Source: Candidatus Zhuqueibacterota bacterium
GTDB taxonomy: Bacteria > Zhuqueibacterota > Zhuqueibacteria > Oceanimicrobiales > Oceanimicrobiaceae
DNA: 64,000 nucleotides
Assembly: GCA_029262055.1 (NCBI GenBank)
Contig: JAJDAD010000010.1
Span: 62,001-126,000, forward strand
Reading direction: 5' to 3'
The notes below the pieces were generated by a model. The model saw only the letters and a list, made by a program, of their open reading frames with translations. It was not told the DNA's origin and did no database searches. How positions within the stretch are numbered: the first letter of the stretch is position 1; each line of letters starts with the position of its first letter. Positions 34,035 to 43,847 of this stretch are shown piece after piece. The position numbers were made by a program, and so were the translations under genes.

Positions 34035-35279
34035 ATGCCTATCCCCGTCTGTATCTTTGAGGATGAATTCAGCCGACGGCTGCATCCGCTGACATTGACT
34101 CGTCCTGTGTTTGACCTGCGGTGCGGCATGTTTACCCTGCACGAGAAGGTCCGCAACGTGTTCGCGCAGCAAAGCACCGTCTTTGCATGCCGGAAATATC
34201 TGCAAGAGCTTGTCCGTCAGAGCTATGGCGAGGAAGTGGTTAACCAGCCAAGTCCGGATCCCTGCTTGTTTGTCAATGCCGCGGTTATCGCGGATACCGC
34301 ATTCAGAACGGAGTTGGACGTTTCCGGGGAAAGGCTGTTTGTGCAACAGGGGCGGTTGCTGGCAGCACGCCTCTCCGGCGAGCCGGCAGCAGATATGAGA
34401 AAAGGACAGACCAATACCGCCGCTTTTGTCGACCGCTGCGACCTCCCGGTTTCAGAGATAGAAGGTGTCCGACTGGTGGACTATCCGTGGGATTTGGTGG
34501 CTGCGAATGCGCATGAGATTGCCCGGGATTTCGAAGCCAGGAGCGTTGTGGGCCGGATCGCAGGGAGCGTCCATCCGAGCGCGGTACTGGTGAATTCGGA
34601 CAACATTCACATCGGTCAGGACGCAACGATCAAGGCCGGAGTGATTCTCGATGCCGAACAAGGGCCGATCTACATCGGGCGGAATGTGACGGTCATGAGC
34701 AACGCGGTAATCGCAGGGCCGGCCTATGTCGGCGATAATTCGATCATAAAAATCGGTGCGAAAATTTACGAGGGAACCAGCATCGGACCTGTTTGCAAGG
34801 TCGGCGGAGAAGTCGAGTGCGCCATCCTGCACGGCCATAGCAACAAACAACACGAGGGTTTTCTCGGGCATGCGTATCTCGGCGAGTGGGTCAACCTTGG
34901 CGCTGACACCAATAATAGCGATCTGAAGAACAACTACGCTTCGGTCAGAGTCACCATCGACGGTGAGGTCGTGGATAGCGGCCTGCAGTTTGTCGGCCTC
35001 TTCATGGGGGATCACTCCAAGGCCGGCATCAATACGATGTTCAACACCGGAACTGTTGTCGGCGTTATGAGCAATGTGTTCGGGGCTGGATTCCCGCCAA
35101 AGGCAGTGCCGTCGTTTTCATGGGGTGGCGCCGGGGGCTTGACCGAACATGATTTTGCCAAAGCAATTGCGACCGCAGCGCAAGCGATGGCGCGCAGAGG
35201 GGAAAAACTATTGCCGGAGCAAGAGAAGCTTTTGCGCCATGTTTTTGAAATGACGCAGCGGGAGAGAGGAGGGGTATAG
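34035..35279 (+). CDS. GlmU-like putative sugar nucleotidyltransferase (NTP_transf_4 + left-handed beta-helix)
   Basis: The protein has 414 aa. The N-terminal half begins VCIFEDEFSRRLHPLTLTRPVFDLRCG, the pattern of the putative nucleotidyltransferase domain NTP_transf_4 found mainly in FCB-group bacteria. The C-terminal half from about residue 185 is a hexapeptide-repeat helix (IHIGQDATIKAGVILD, IGRNVTVMSNAVIAGPAYVGDNS) that ends with LGEWVNLGADTNNSDLKNNY, a GlmU-type acyltransferase signature. A combined sugar-1-phosphate acetyl- and nucleotidyl-transfer role is likely, perhaps supplying amino-sugar nucleotides to the locus upstream. It is separated from that locus by a terminator and a repeat, so it is a separate unit. 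Confidence 0.8.
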   Translation: MPIPVCIFEDEFSRRLHPLTLTRPVFDLRCGMFTLHEKVRNVFAQQSTVFACRKYLQELVRQSYGEEVVNQPSPDPCLFVNAAVIADTAFRTELDVSGERLFVQQGRLLAARLSGEPAADMRKGQTNTAAFVDRCDLPVSEIEGVRLVDYPWDLVAANAHEIARDFEARSVVGRIAGSVHPSAVLVNSDNIHIGQDATIKAGVILDAEQGPIYIGRNVTVMSNAVIAGPAYVGDNSIIKIGAKIYEGTSIGPVCKVGGEVECAILHGHSNKQHEGFLGHAYLGEWVNLGADTNNSDLKNNYASVRVTIDGEVVDSGLQFVGLFMGDHSKAGINTMFNTGTVVGVMSNVFGAGFPPKAVPSFSWGGAGGLTEHDFAKAIATAAQAMARRGEKLLPEQEKLLRHVFEMTQRERGGV

Positions 35280-35393
35280 TCGCTCGATGGTTGCAAGCAA
35301 TCTGTGTGGGTGTTTCAAAATGACGTGATGGGGACACCTGCCGGATTCAACACGCCCGCCACTCTGCTGTCTCTTCTTTGGAGACCTTCTGAA

Positions 35394-36197
35394 TCAAACC
35401 TGAATCTTCTGCCGTGCCTGCCGCCAACCCCGTGACGCACCGAGTTTCCCTGAAAGCCAGCGTGAAAATCTCGGTGCCAGACTTGGAAAAAGCGAGGTGA
35501 CAAAGCGTGCGCTAGCCGGCACAAATACTTCGATAGCGTTCGTTTCGATGGCTTTGCGCACAGCTCTGGCCACCTGCTCCGGGTGGACAAGTGGTGTCAG
35601 AAAGGTGTGCGCCACATCATTTGCCAGGCGGGTGCGAGCGGGATTTGGGCAAAGCCAGCTTACGCCCACATTGCTTCCCGCCAGTTCAGACCGCAGAGCT
35701 GAACTAAATCCGACAACTCCGTGTTTCGACGCTGAGTATGCCACCACGCCTTCGCTACCAAATTTCCCGGCAATGCTGGCTATGTTCACGATGTGCGCAC
35801 TTTCTCTGGTAAGCAGGTGCGGAAGCAGCGTGTGGGTCAAATGCATCAAACCGGTGAGATTTATCTCCAACGTTCTGCGCCACTCCCCAAAATCACGTTC
35901 CACGAATGAGCCACTCGGCAAAACGCCGGCATTGTTCACCAAAATGTCGACGCCCTCTGGCATTTCTTCTATTTCCCTTTTCAAGTTCATGACATCTGCC
36001 TCATTTGAGATGTCACCCACCAGAGCTTGAAACTCCCGACCTCTTTCCCGTACCAGTTGCCCGACGTGCTCCATGTCGCCAGCATCCAAATCAACCCCGA
36101 CAATGTTGGCGCCTGCGTTCGCCAGCTCCACAGCGGTGGCCAGGCCGATTCCCCTGGCGACACCGGTAATCAAAACGGTCTTTTCTGTTATTAACAT
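35394..36197 (-). CDS. Short-chain dehydrogenase/reductase
   Basis: This is a classical SDR of 267 aa. It has the cofactor motif TGVARGIG (residues 11-18), Asp36 after the second strand suggesting NAD(H) preference, NNAG at 88-91, catalytic Ser141, and Tyr154/Lys158 in YSASK. The substrate cannot be read from sequence. It converges with the GlmU-like gene and is divergent from the bestrophin-like gene. The last 40 residues are basic and may contact membrane or be a tail. Strong family call, function open. Confidence 0.9.
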   Translation of the reverse strand: MLITEKTVLITGVARGIGLATAVELANAGANIVGVDLDAGDMEHVGQLVRERGREFQALVGDISNEADVMNLKREIEEMPEGVDILVNNAGVLPSGSFVERDFGEWRRTLEINLTGLMHLTHTLLPHLLTRESAHIVNIASIAGKFGSEGVVAYSASKHGVVGFSSALRSELAGSNVGVSWLCPNPARTRLANDVAHTFLTPLVHPEQVARAVRKAIETNAIEVFVPASARFVTSLFPSLAPRFSRWLSGKLGASRGWRQARQKIQV

Positions 36198-36312
36198 TTC
36201 AACCTGCCGGTGAAGAAGTCTTTAGGGATTCTTTACGAAAGTCAATGTAGAGCCGCCCCTGATAGCGATCAAGCGGAATGACCAAATGTTTGCGTGATTT
36301 CGGGCTTTTAGC

Positions 36313-36341
36313 TTGACATCGCTGGTCTAATTTGCAATATT
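36313..36341 (+). promoter_or_regulatory. Probable promoter of the bestrophin-like gene
   Basis: TTGACA at 36313-36318, 17-nt spacer, then AATATT at 36336-36341 (4 of 6 to the -10 consensus). The predicted start would leave a leader of about 35 nt before ATG 36382. It lies in the 184-nt gap between divergent genes. Confidence 0.45.
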
Positions 36342-36381
36342 TCCAGACTATATTCCATTCTCAAACCGACAGCAGAACCGT

Positions 36382-37167
36382 ATGAATGTTATTCGTAACT
36401 TCCTGAAAATTTTCAGTGTCCAGACCTTCGTTGTCATCGGGGTTTCGGTCTCGGCCACTTATGCGTGCCTGCAATTTGGCATCGCCGTGGAGCTACCGAC
36501 CACGCTTATCGGGATCGCGATTGTTTTCCCGATCGTTTTTTCGATCAACGCGGCTTATCGTCGCCGGGAGGAGGCGCTGCGGCATTTTGCCTCACTCAAG
36601 GCGCATTGTCTGGCGTTGTACTACGCCCACCGCGACTGGCTTCCCGAACCGAACCCTGAGCACGCCGTCCGTGCACGTGAGTTAACACTGAGACTACTCG
36701 TCCTGCTGCGGCAGTCTTTTACGGTACGAGCTGGCAATGGCCGGGACGTCAAGGAGATTTTTGCACTGTTCTCAGAGTTTTCTCTTTCCATGGAATCACT
36801 GCGTGCGGCCGGCGTTTCCGGCTCAGAGATTTCCAGGGCAAATCAATATTTGCGGTCCATCATTTTTGACTTCGAAAGAATGCGTAATATTCTTACCTAC
36901 CGGACGCCGACGTCACTGCGAGCCTACAGTCAGGTGTTTCTTAACGCTTTCCCGGTTCTGTTTGCACCGTATTTTGCGGATTTGTCTGCCAAACACTTCA
37001 CGGCACTTGGGCTTTTGGTTGCGGTTTTCTACAGTTTGGTTCTGGTCAGTCTGGACAATATCCAGGAGCTGCTTGAAGATCCGTTTGACGACAAAGGTGT
37101 GGATGACGTCAATCTCAACGTGTCTGAGGAATATGCGGGGCTCATGTCAGGTTCCGATGAGAGCTAA
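36382..37167 (+). CDS. Bestrophin-like membrane protein (putative anion channel)
   Basis: The protein has 261 aa with two hydrophobic helices near the N-terminus (about residues 12-55) and two more around 190-230. A polar helical middle lies between them. The segment FLNAFPVLFAPYFADLSAKHF and the C-terminal LDNIQELLEDPFDDKGVDDVNL are typical of bestrophin/UPF0187 proteins, where the ExPFD--DD motif closes the pore domain. These proteins form pentameric anion or cation channels in the inner membrane. The N-terminal part is shorter than in the classic family, so a divergent subfamily is likely. Confidence 0.65.
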   Translation: MNVIRNFLKIFSVQTFVVIGVSVSATYACLQFGIAVELPTTLIGIAIVFPIVFSINAAYRRREEALRHFASLKAHCLALYYAHRDWLPEPNPEHAVRARELTLRLLVLLRQSFTVRAGNGRDVKEIFALFSEFSLSMESLRAAGVSGSEISRANQYLRSIIFDFERMRNILTYRTPTSLRAYSQVFLNAFPVLFAPYFADLSAKHFTALGLLVAVFYSLVLVSLDNIQELLEDPFDDKGVDDVNLNVSEEYAGLMSGSDES

Positions 37168-37290
37168 TGTGCAGGCCGTTTTACTGTGTGACGTGGCTGG
37201 GTTGAAACAACCGACATTGACAAGTAAGCCAACGTCGGGACAACATGTAATTCTGGTGTCGTTCCATAAAAGAAAGGATGGGTTACGCGA

Positions 37291-39312
37291 ATGCATGATT
37301 ACTTAGTGCGTTTGTTCTTGCTCGCAACAATTCTCATGCTCGCATCCTGCGCACAGGGTCCGGAGTCAGGGGTGGATCTGGCAAATTTCGATCACGCGGT
37401 AGGCGCGGGCGATGATTTCTACAGGTACGTCAACGGTACCTGGCTTAAGAAAACAAAGATCCCCGGTGACAAGTCGACCTACGGCTCTTTTGGCATACTT
37501 GCCGACGAGAGCGAGAAGAATCTCAGAAGCATCATCGAGGAAGCAGCCGGCAAATCCGAGAATCCGCCGGGCTCGGAAGAGCAAAAGGTGGGCGATTTTT
37601 ATCTGAGTTTTATGGACACCGTCAGGATTCAGGAACTTGGTTCCGGGCCGCTCAAACCGGAGCTGGATTTGATCGCGGCGATGCAGAGCCGGGCGGATGT
37701 GTTGGAGAGAATGGCCCACCTGCAGGAGCGCGGAACGGAATTGCCTTTCTCCTTTTTTGTCAATCAGGATCTGAAAAAGTCAGACCAGTACATCGGCTAC
37801 ATAAGCCAGTCCGGCATCGGTCTCCCCGACCGCGATTACTATTTTAAGGAAGAAGAGAAGTTCAGGAAATTTCGTGAAAAGTATGTCACGCACGTGGAGA
37901 AGATGTTTGCTCTGGCCGGGCAGGCGGATGCGAAAGCCAAGGCTGAGCGCATCATGGAAATTGAGGCAGAAATGGCGCAGAGCCACTGGACGCGCGTAGA
38001 GAACCGTGACAGGGAGAAGACTTACAACAAGTACGAGGTGAAGAAACTTCGCGAACTGACCCCGGCCTTTGACTGGCCCCGCTTCTTTGCAAGCGCGCAG
38101 ATAGAAAACATGGCGGCGGTGATAGTGCGGCAACCGAGCTACTTTAAACAATTCAACACTATCTTCAGGCTGATTTCAGTTGACGACTGGAAGACCTATC
38201 TGACCTGGAAATTGCTCGACCAGTACGCCTCGTTTCTCAGCGACGATTTTGTCGAAGCGGACTTTGATATGTACCGCAGGACATTGAGCGGGGTCGAGGA
38301 GATGCGGCCGCGCTGGAAACGCGCGGTGAGCACGGTGAACCGCTCACTTGGCGAGGTCGTCGGCAAGATTTATGTCACGAAGCATTTCAAGCCGGCAGCA
38401 AAAACACGCATGGTTGAACTGGTGGAGAATTTGACCAAAGCTTGCCGGAAAGAAATAGAAGAGCTTGAATGGATGAGCGAAGCTACCAAAACGGAGGCTC
38501 TCGCCAAGCTGGCCAAGTTCAATGCGAAAATCGGCTATCCGGATAAGTGGAAAGACTACTCCGGCCTGGTCGTGAAGCCGGACGACCTGCTGGGCAACAT
38601 TATCCGTTCCAGCCAGGTTGAATACAGGCGAGCCCTGGACAAGCTGGGCAAGCCTATCGATCGCAGCGAGTGGCTGATGACGCCGCAACGGGTAAATGCC
38701 TACTACAATCCGCCCATGAACGAGATCGTCTTTCCTGCTGCCATCCTGCAGCCGCCGTTCTTCAATATGGCGGCGGATGATGCGGTGAACTACGGTGCCA
38801 TCGGCGCCGTCATCGGTCACGAAATTAGTCATGGCTTCGATGACCAGGGCAGCCGCTCCGACGGCGATGGCAATTTGCGAAATTGGTGGACCGAGGCAGA
38901 CAGGGAGGAGTTCAAAGCGCGGACGCAGCGCATGGTGGAGCAATTCGACGAGTTTACCCCGGTCGATTCCATGCACATAAACGGCCGGCTGACACTCGGC
39001 GAAAATATCGGCGACCTCGGCGGGCTGACCATTGCGTTCAAGGCTTACGAGATGTCGCTGGCTGAAAAGCCGGCAGCGGTCATCGACGGGTTTACGGGCC
39101 GACAGCGGTTTTTCTTGGGATGGGCGCAGGTGTGGCGGCGACTGTACCGTGACGATGAGCTGAGACGTAGAGTTTTGACCGACCCGCACTCGCCGAGCGA
39201 GTACCGCGTGAATGGCATTCTGGCGAATATGCCTGAGTTTTACGCTGCGTTTGATGTCGCGGCAGAAGATGCAATGCGCAGACCGGAAGATGTCCGTGTC
39301 AAGATCTGGTAA
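37291..39312 (+). CDS. M13-family (neprilysin/PepO-like) metallopeptidase lipoprotein
   Basis: The protein has 673 aa. The signal peptide ends in the lipobox LASC (Cys20), so it is anchored to a membrane outside the cytoplasm. The zinc site is GHEISHGFDDQG with His510, Glu511 and His514, and the third ligand Glu571 lies in GENIGDLGGL, with Asp575 completing the M13 ENxxD motif. NAYYNPPMNEIVFPAAILQPPFF is the substrate-binding NAYY segment, and the protein ends in CxxW-like VKIW, where M13 proteins usually end CxVW. Length and motifs are complete. It cleaves oligopeptides in the periplasm. Confidence 0.95.
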   Translation: MHDYLVRLFLLATILMLASCAQGPESGVDLANFDHAVGAGDDFYRYVNGTWLKKTKIPGDKSTYGSFGILADESEKNLRSIIEEAAGKSENPPGSEEQKVGDFYLSFMDTVRIQELGSGPLKPELDLIAAMQSRADVLERMAHLQERGTELPFSFFVNQDLKKSDQYIGYISQSGIGLPDRDYYFKEEEKFRKFREKYVTHVEKMFALAGQADAKAKAERIMEIEAEMAQSHWTRVENRDREKTYNKYEVKKLRELTPAFDWPRFFASAQIENMAAVIVRQPSYFKQFNTIFRLISVDDWKTYLTWKLLDQYASFLSDDFVEADFDMYRRTLSGVEEMRPRWKRAVSTVNRSLGEVVGKIYVTKHFKPAAKTRMVELVENLTKACRKEIEELEWMSEATKTEALAKLAKFNAKIGYPDKWKDYSGLVVKPDDLLGNIIRSSQVEYRRALDKLGKPIDRSEWLMTPQRVNAYYNPPMNEIVFPAAILQPPFFNMAADDAVNYGAIGAVIGHEISHGFDDQGSRSDGDGNLRNWWTEADREEFKARTQRMVEQFDEFTPVDSMHINGRLTLGENIGDLGGLTIAFKAYEMSLAEKPAAVIDGFTGRQRFFLGWAQVWRRLYRDDELRRRVLTDPHSPSEYRVNGILANMPEFYAAFDVAAEDAMRRPEDVRVKIW

Positions 39313-39373
39313 CCGTATCCGGTCTCAGGCACAACATCGCCGAGTAAGCACCGGTAACCTCGACGAGGCCTAA

Positions 39374-40336
39374 ATGCCGCTTTCGTTTGATTTGCCCTGG
39401 GAGGAACTCCAGACCTACCAGGGCTGCAATCCCAGACCGGATGACTTCGACGCCTACTGGGGGAATGCCCTGCGCGATCTTGATCGGATTGCTGCGCGGG
39501 AGGAATGGACGCGCTCATGGTTTCAAGCCTCGTTTGCCGAGTGTCTCGATTTGTATTTCGACGGAATCGGTGGCGCACGCGTGCACGCCAAGGTGCTGCA
39601 GCCGAAAGACGCCCCGGCGCCGCATCCTGCCGTTTTGATGTTTCATGGCTACGGTGGCGGCTCCGGGGACTGGAGTGACAAATTGGCCTATGCTGCTGCC
39701 GGTTTTACGGTGGCGGCCCTTGATTGTCGCGGCCAGGGCGGTTTATCCGAAGATGTCGGGGGCGCCAAAGGGACTACTTTGAACGGGCAGCTCATTCGCG
39801 GCCTCGACGATGTCCCGGAAAAACTGCTCTTTCGCCAGATATTTCTGGATGCCGTGCAACTGAGCCGGATTGTGATGGACTTGCCGGCGGTGGACGCAGC
39901 GCGCATCGGGGTTACCGGCGTGAGCCAGGGTGGCGGGCTGTCTCTTGCTTGCGCGGCACTTGTGCCGGAAATCAAACTGGTGGCGCCGGTTTATCCCTTT
40001 CTTTGTGACTACAAGCGCGTGTGGCAGATGGACCAGGCCAAGGATGCCTATTTCGAATTGCGAGAGTACTTCCGCCGTTTCGACCCGTTGCACGAGCGTG
40101 AAGATGCGGTATTCACGAGACTCGGCTACATCGACGTGCAGCACTTGGCCGCAAGTATTCAGGGAAAGGTCATGATGGCGGTGGGCTTGATGGACACCGT
40201 TTGCCCGCCCTCAACCCAGTTCGCTGCGTACAATAAAATCACCTCTGAAAAGTCACTGCGCATCTATCCGGATTTTGAACATGAAGGCCTGCCCGGACAT
40301 TCGGATGCCATATATCAGTTCATGCAAGGACTCTAA
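39374..40336 (+). CDS. CE7-family acetyl esterase (acetylxylan/cephalosporin C deacetylase type)
   Basis: This is an alpha/beta hydrolase of 320 aa, the length of CE7 enzymes. The N-terminus has DFDAYWGNAL, the typical FDxYW block. The nucleophile is Ser184 in GVSQGGG, followed by Asp274 (GLMDTVCPP) and His303 (DFEHEG), which gives the catalytic triad in the usual spacing. The conserved RGQGG (DCRGQGG) is also present and is diagnostic for CE7. No signal peptide is seen, so it acts in the cytoplasm on small acetylated sugars or xenobiotic esters. It sits 60 nt after the M13 gene and 15 nt before ygiQ. Confidence 0.93.
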   Translation: MPLSFDLPWEELQTYQGCNPRPDDFDAYWGNALRDLDRIAAREEWTRSWFQASFAECLDLYFDGIGGARVHAKVLQPKDAPAPHPAVLMFHGYGGGSGDWSDKLAYAAAGFTVAALDCRGQGGLSEDVGGAKGTTLNGQLIRGLDDVPEKLLFRQIFLDAVQLSRIVMDLPAVDAARIGVTGVSQGGGLSLACAALVPEIKLVAPVYPFLCDYKRVWQMDQAKDAYFELREYFRRFDPLHEREDAVFTRLGYIDVQHLAASIQGKVMMAVGLMDTVCPPSTQFAAYNKITSEKSLRIYPDFEHEGLPGHSDAIYQFMQGL

Positions 40337-40351
40337 CAAGGTGCCTGTCTT

Positions 40352-42217
40352 GTGAGCCAGTGGCTGCCCACAACCCGGAAAGAGGTCGAGATCCTCGGTT
40401 GGGATGAGTTGGACGTTATCCTTATTTCCGGCGACGCGTATATCGATCACCCTGCCTTTGGACACGCCGTCATCGGACGCATCATCGAAGCAGAGGGTCT
40501 GCGGGTTGCGATTGTACCGCAACCGAATTGGCAGGACGATTTGCGCGACTTCAAAAAGCTCGGCAAGCCGAGACTGTTTTTTGGCGTCTCATCGGGATGC
40601 ATGGACCCGATGGTGAACCATTACACCGCGGGCAAACGCCTGCGGTCCACCGACGCGTACACGCCGGGTGGCGAGTCTGGCTTTCGCCCTGACTATGCCG
40701 GCGTGGTTTATTCGAGAATTCTGAAGGACCTGTTTCACGACGTGCCGGTGGTTATGGGCGGCATCGAAGGGTCGTTACGGCGCGTGACCCACTACGACTA
40801 TTGGTCAAATCAACTGAAACCCTCCATCCTGGTGGACAGCAAAGCCGATCTACTGGTCTACGGTATGGGGGAGCAGCCACTGCGCGAAATCCTAAAACTA
40901 CTGGCCCGGGGCGTACCTTTTTCATCGTTGCAGACCGTGCCGCAGACGGCATTCATGCAACCGCAAACAGATGCATTGCCCAAAAACAAAAAGTGGCAGA
41001 CCATCGAACTGGCTTCGCATTCCGCCTGTTTACGCGACAAAAAGACATTTGCACGTAACTTCAAGTTTGTTGAGCAGGAGTCCAACAAGCAGTTTGCGAA
41101 TCGTCTGGCGCAGAAGGTCGGTGACCAGACACTTGTGATTAACCCGCCCTACCAGACCATGACTGAAAAGGAAGTCGACGCTTCCTTCGATTTGGCGTAT
41201 ACGCGTTTACCGCATCCGAAGTACCACAAACGCGGCCCGATTCCTGCGTTTGAGATGATCAAGTTTTCGGTCAATATGCACCGCGGCTGTTTTGGTGGCT
41301 GTAGCTTTTGCACGATTTCTGCGCACCAGGGAAAAATGATCGCCAGCCGTTCCAAAGGGTCCATTATGAAGGAAGTGGATCAAATCACCCGAATGCCGGA
41401 CTTCAAGGGCTACATCAGTGATTTGGGCGGACCGTCGGCCAATATGTACAAAATGCAGGGCAAGGTGCAGGCCATCTGTGACGACTGCGTGAGCCCGTCC
41501 TGCATTCACCCGACCGTCTGTCATAACCTGGATACGAACCACATGCCGCTGATCGACATCTACCGGAGAGCCGCGGCACACCCGGACGTAAAGAAGGCGT
41601 TTGTCGCCAGCGGGATTCGACATGACTTGCTCACGGCCAAAGACGAGCAAGATGAAAAAAACAACCACTACGAAGAGTACACTGAGCAGCTTGTCACCCA
41701 CCACGTTTCCGGACGGCTGAAAATCGCTCCGGAACACACCTCGGACGAGGTACTGAAAGTCATGCGCAAACCCTCGTTCGAGCATTTCCGGAAATTCAAG
41801 AAGAAGTTTGACCAGTTGTGCCAAAGGGCGGGGCTAAAGCAGCAACTGATACCGTATTTCATTTCGAGTCACCCCGGCTCGCAAGTTGAAGATATGGCCG
41901 ACCTCGCATGCGAGACCAAAGATCTTGGGTTCAAGCTTGAACAGGTACAGGATTTTACGCCGACACCAATGACGGTGGCGACTGTCATCTACTACTCCGG
42001 CTATCATCCCTATTCTCTCAAGAAGATGTATACTGCCCGCAACGCCGGCGACAAAAAGAACCAACGTCGTTTTTTCTTTTGGTATAAGAAGGAAAACCGC
42101 CGCTGGATTCGGGAGATCCTGACCCGCCGCAACAAGCCGGAATATGCGGAGCAACTACTCGCAAGCACCACATCCGGGCGCGGCAAGCAGCATGCCCGGC
42201 GCACCGGCAGCTCCTGA
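40352..42217 (+). CDS. ygiQ: YgiQ-family radical SAM protein
   Basis: The protein has 621 aa. The N-terminal UPF0313 part starts WLPTTRKEVEILGWDELDVI with GDAYIDHPAFG, a B12-like binding arrangement. The radical SAM cluster motif CxxxCxxC is Cys313, Cys317 and Cys320 in RGCFGGCSFCTIS. The C-terminal part (QVQDFTPTPMTVAT..YYSGYHP) is specific to YgiQ. The basic tail is usual. The start is GTG at 40352. The function of this widespread family is not established. Confidence 0.95.
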   Translation: MSQWLPTTRKEVEILGWDELDVILISGDAYIDHPAFGHAVIGRIIEAEGLRVAIVPQPNWQDDLRDFKKLGKPRLFFGVSSGCMDPMVNHYTAGKRLRSTDAYTPGGESGFRPDYAGVVYSRILKDLFHDVPVVMGGIEGSLRRVTHYDYWSNQLKPSILVDSKADLLVYGMGEQPLREILKLLARGVPFSSLQTVPQTAFMQPQTDALPKNKKWQTIELASHSACLRDKKTFARNFKFVEQESNKQFANRLAQKVGDQTLVINPPYQTMTEKEVDASFDLAYTRLPHPKYHKRGPIPAFEMIKFSVNMHRGCFGGCSFCTISAHQGKMIASRSKGSIMKEVDQITRMPDFKGYISDLGGPSANMYKMQGKVQAICDDCVSPSCIHPTVCHNLDTNHMPLIDIYRRAAAHPDVKKAFVASGIRHDLLTAKDEQDEKNNHYEEYTEQLVTHHVSGRLKIAPEHTSDEVLKVMRKPSFEHFRKFKKKFDQLCQRAGLKQQLIPYFISSHPGSQVEDMADLACETKDLGFKLEQVQDFTPTPMTVATVIYYSGYHPYSLKKMYTARNAGDKKNQRRFFFWYKKENRRWIREILTRRNKPEYAEQLLASTTSGRGKQHARRTGSS

Positions 42218-42482
42218 TTCGCCACTTCGAGTCACCTTCCTGCCAATACCTTCTCATTCCTCTCATTTGTAAATCCCAGAACAAAGAAGCGTATTCTGAC
42301 AATAAAGAAATTTTGCATAACCGGATTGTTTCCTGGTAGTGAACCGAGTTTTCTATTCAATTGAAAATAATAGGTTTGGAGTCAAATGTGACCGGAATCA
42401 GGTTTGGGAACAGATTTTGTATTGTAACGGGAGGATACGCTTTGAGGAGTATTTCAAGTTCACGATTCTTAGGTAGGTTGTC

Positions 42483-43805
42483 ATGAATAAAGAAAACATG
42501 AAACGTAAGAAATCAAAAGAAGAATACCGGGTCAGGACTCATTTGATCCACGGTAACTTCGAAACAAAAAACTGGGACTACGATCATCATATCAATCCGC
42601 CGATGTCGACTTCAGCGATGTATCGCCTGAGCTCTGCACAGCGCGGCGCGCAAGGTTTTTTTGAGTTTGCCAATGAGACCATCGATGAAACCCGGGACCT
42701 TCCAATCTACATTTACGATCGCCTGGAGGAGCCCAGCCGCTGCATGCTGGAGGAAAATCTCGCCTACGCGGAACGTGGCGAAATGTGTTTGACCTTTGCC
42801 ACCGGAATGGCTGCCATCAGCGCTGCGGTTTGTTCAGTCTGCGAACAGGGCCACGAAATTGTCGCGCACCCGGTGACTTATGGCTGCACCTACAGTCTGT
42901 TTCATAATTGGCTGCCCAGGTTTGGCATTAAGACGCGCTGGGCTGATGTCAATGATGAAGCCGCGCTGCAGGAGGCGATCACACCAAACACGCGCGTGCT
43001 CTACTTCGAGACGCCGATCAATCCCACGCTGACGCTGGTGGATATCGCGGCCAAGCGCAAGCTGGTCGACGAAATCAATGCAGGACGTCCTGCGGAACAG
43101 AGGATTAAAATCGTGGTCGACAATACCTTTGCAACGCCCTATTGCCAGCGACCGATCGAATTGGGGGCGGACTTTTCAGTGCAAAGCCTGACCAAAGGCA
43201 TCAGCGGTTTTGGCACCGACATGGGCGGCGCGGTCGTGGGCCCCAAGTCATATTACAGCAAGATGCTCTTGTATCGCAAGGACTTTGGCGGCGTTCTGAA
43301 TCCAAAGAGTGCCTGGACATTTTTGGTTTACGGACTGCCGTCACTGTCGACCAGGTTCGCCAACCAGATCAAGTCCGCTTATCATGTTGCAAAATTTCTG
43401 CGCGACAGTCCAAAGGTGGATAAGGTGCTTTTCCCTGGCTTCGATGAGCATCCGCAATATGAAGTGGCCAAGCGGCAAATGCGGAATCCGGAAGGCAAGT
43501 TCTCGCCCGGAAGTATGATCTATTTCACATTAAAAGATGCTGAACTGACGGATGGTCAGCAACACCCGAGGGTTGAGCGTTTCATCGATTACATTGCGGA
43601 TCATGCTTACTGCATTACTCTGGCAGTCAGTCTTGGCTACATGAAAACGCTGGTTGAGAACGCCTACTCCATGACACATGCGGCCATGCCGGCCGAGGAA
43701 AAACTGCGTATGGGGATGGAGCCAGGCGGGATTCGGCTTTCCGTTGGTTTGGAAGATTGGCATGACATAACCGATGATTTGCGCGATGCGCTGGAGCACG
43801 CATGA
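42483..43805 (+). CDS. Cys/Met-metabolism PLP-dependent enzyme (cystathionine gamma-synthase / methionine gamma-lyase family)
   Basis: The 440-aa fold-type I PLP enzyme shows YDRLEEPSRCMLEENLAYAERGEMCLTFATGMAAISA near the N-terminus, VVDNTFATPYCQRP, and the PLP lysine Lys238 in SLTKGISGFG. The SxTKxxxG context and a C-terminal GIRLSVGLEDW are diagnostic. Possible reactions are cystathionine synthesis, O-acetylhomoserine sulfhydrylation or methionine gamma-lyase; these are not distinguishable here. AGGTAGG precedes the ATG. The 265-nt region upstream is AT-rich and may hold the promoter. Confidence 0.9.
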   Translation: MNKENMKRKKSKEEYRVRTHLIHGNFETKNWDYDHHINPPMSTSAMYRLSSAQRGAQGFFEFANETIDETRDLPIYIYDRLEEPSRCMLEENLAYAERGEMCLTFATGMAAISAAVCSVCEQGHEIVAHPVTYGCTYSLFHNWLPRFGIKTRWADVNDEAALQEAITPNTRVLYFETPINPTLTLVDIAAKRKLVDEINAGRPAEQRIKIVVDNTFATPYCQRPIELGADFSVQSLTKGISGFGTDMGGAVVGPKSYYSKMLLYRKDFGGVLNPKSAWTFLVYGLPSLSTRFANQIKSAYHVAKFLRDSPKVDKVLFPGFDEHPQYEVAKRQMRNPEGKFSPGSMIYFTLKDAELTDGQQHPRVERFIDYIADHAYCITLAVSLGYMKTLVENAYSMTHAAMPAEEKLRMGMEPGGIRLSVGLEDWHDITDDLRDALEHA

Positions 43806-43847
43806 GTGGTTGTCCGCACGATTGAGCGCTTAAGGTCTGATCGGCGG

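Noticed and set aside
38344-39189. 281-codon open frame on the - strand inside the M13 peptidase gene
   Set aside because: It is antisense to a fully conserved M13 catalytic region, and the product has no recognisable motifs. Typical shadow frame of GC-rich coding DNA.
41207-41824. 205-codon open frame on the - strand
   Set aside because: It is antisense to the radical SAM core of YgiQ, which has an intact CxxxCxxC.
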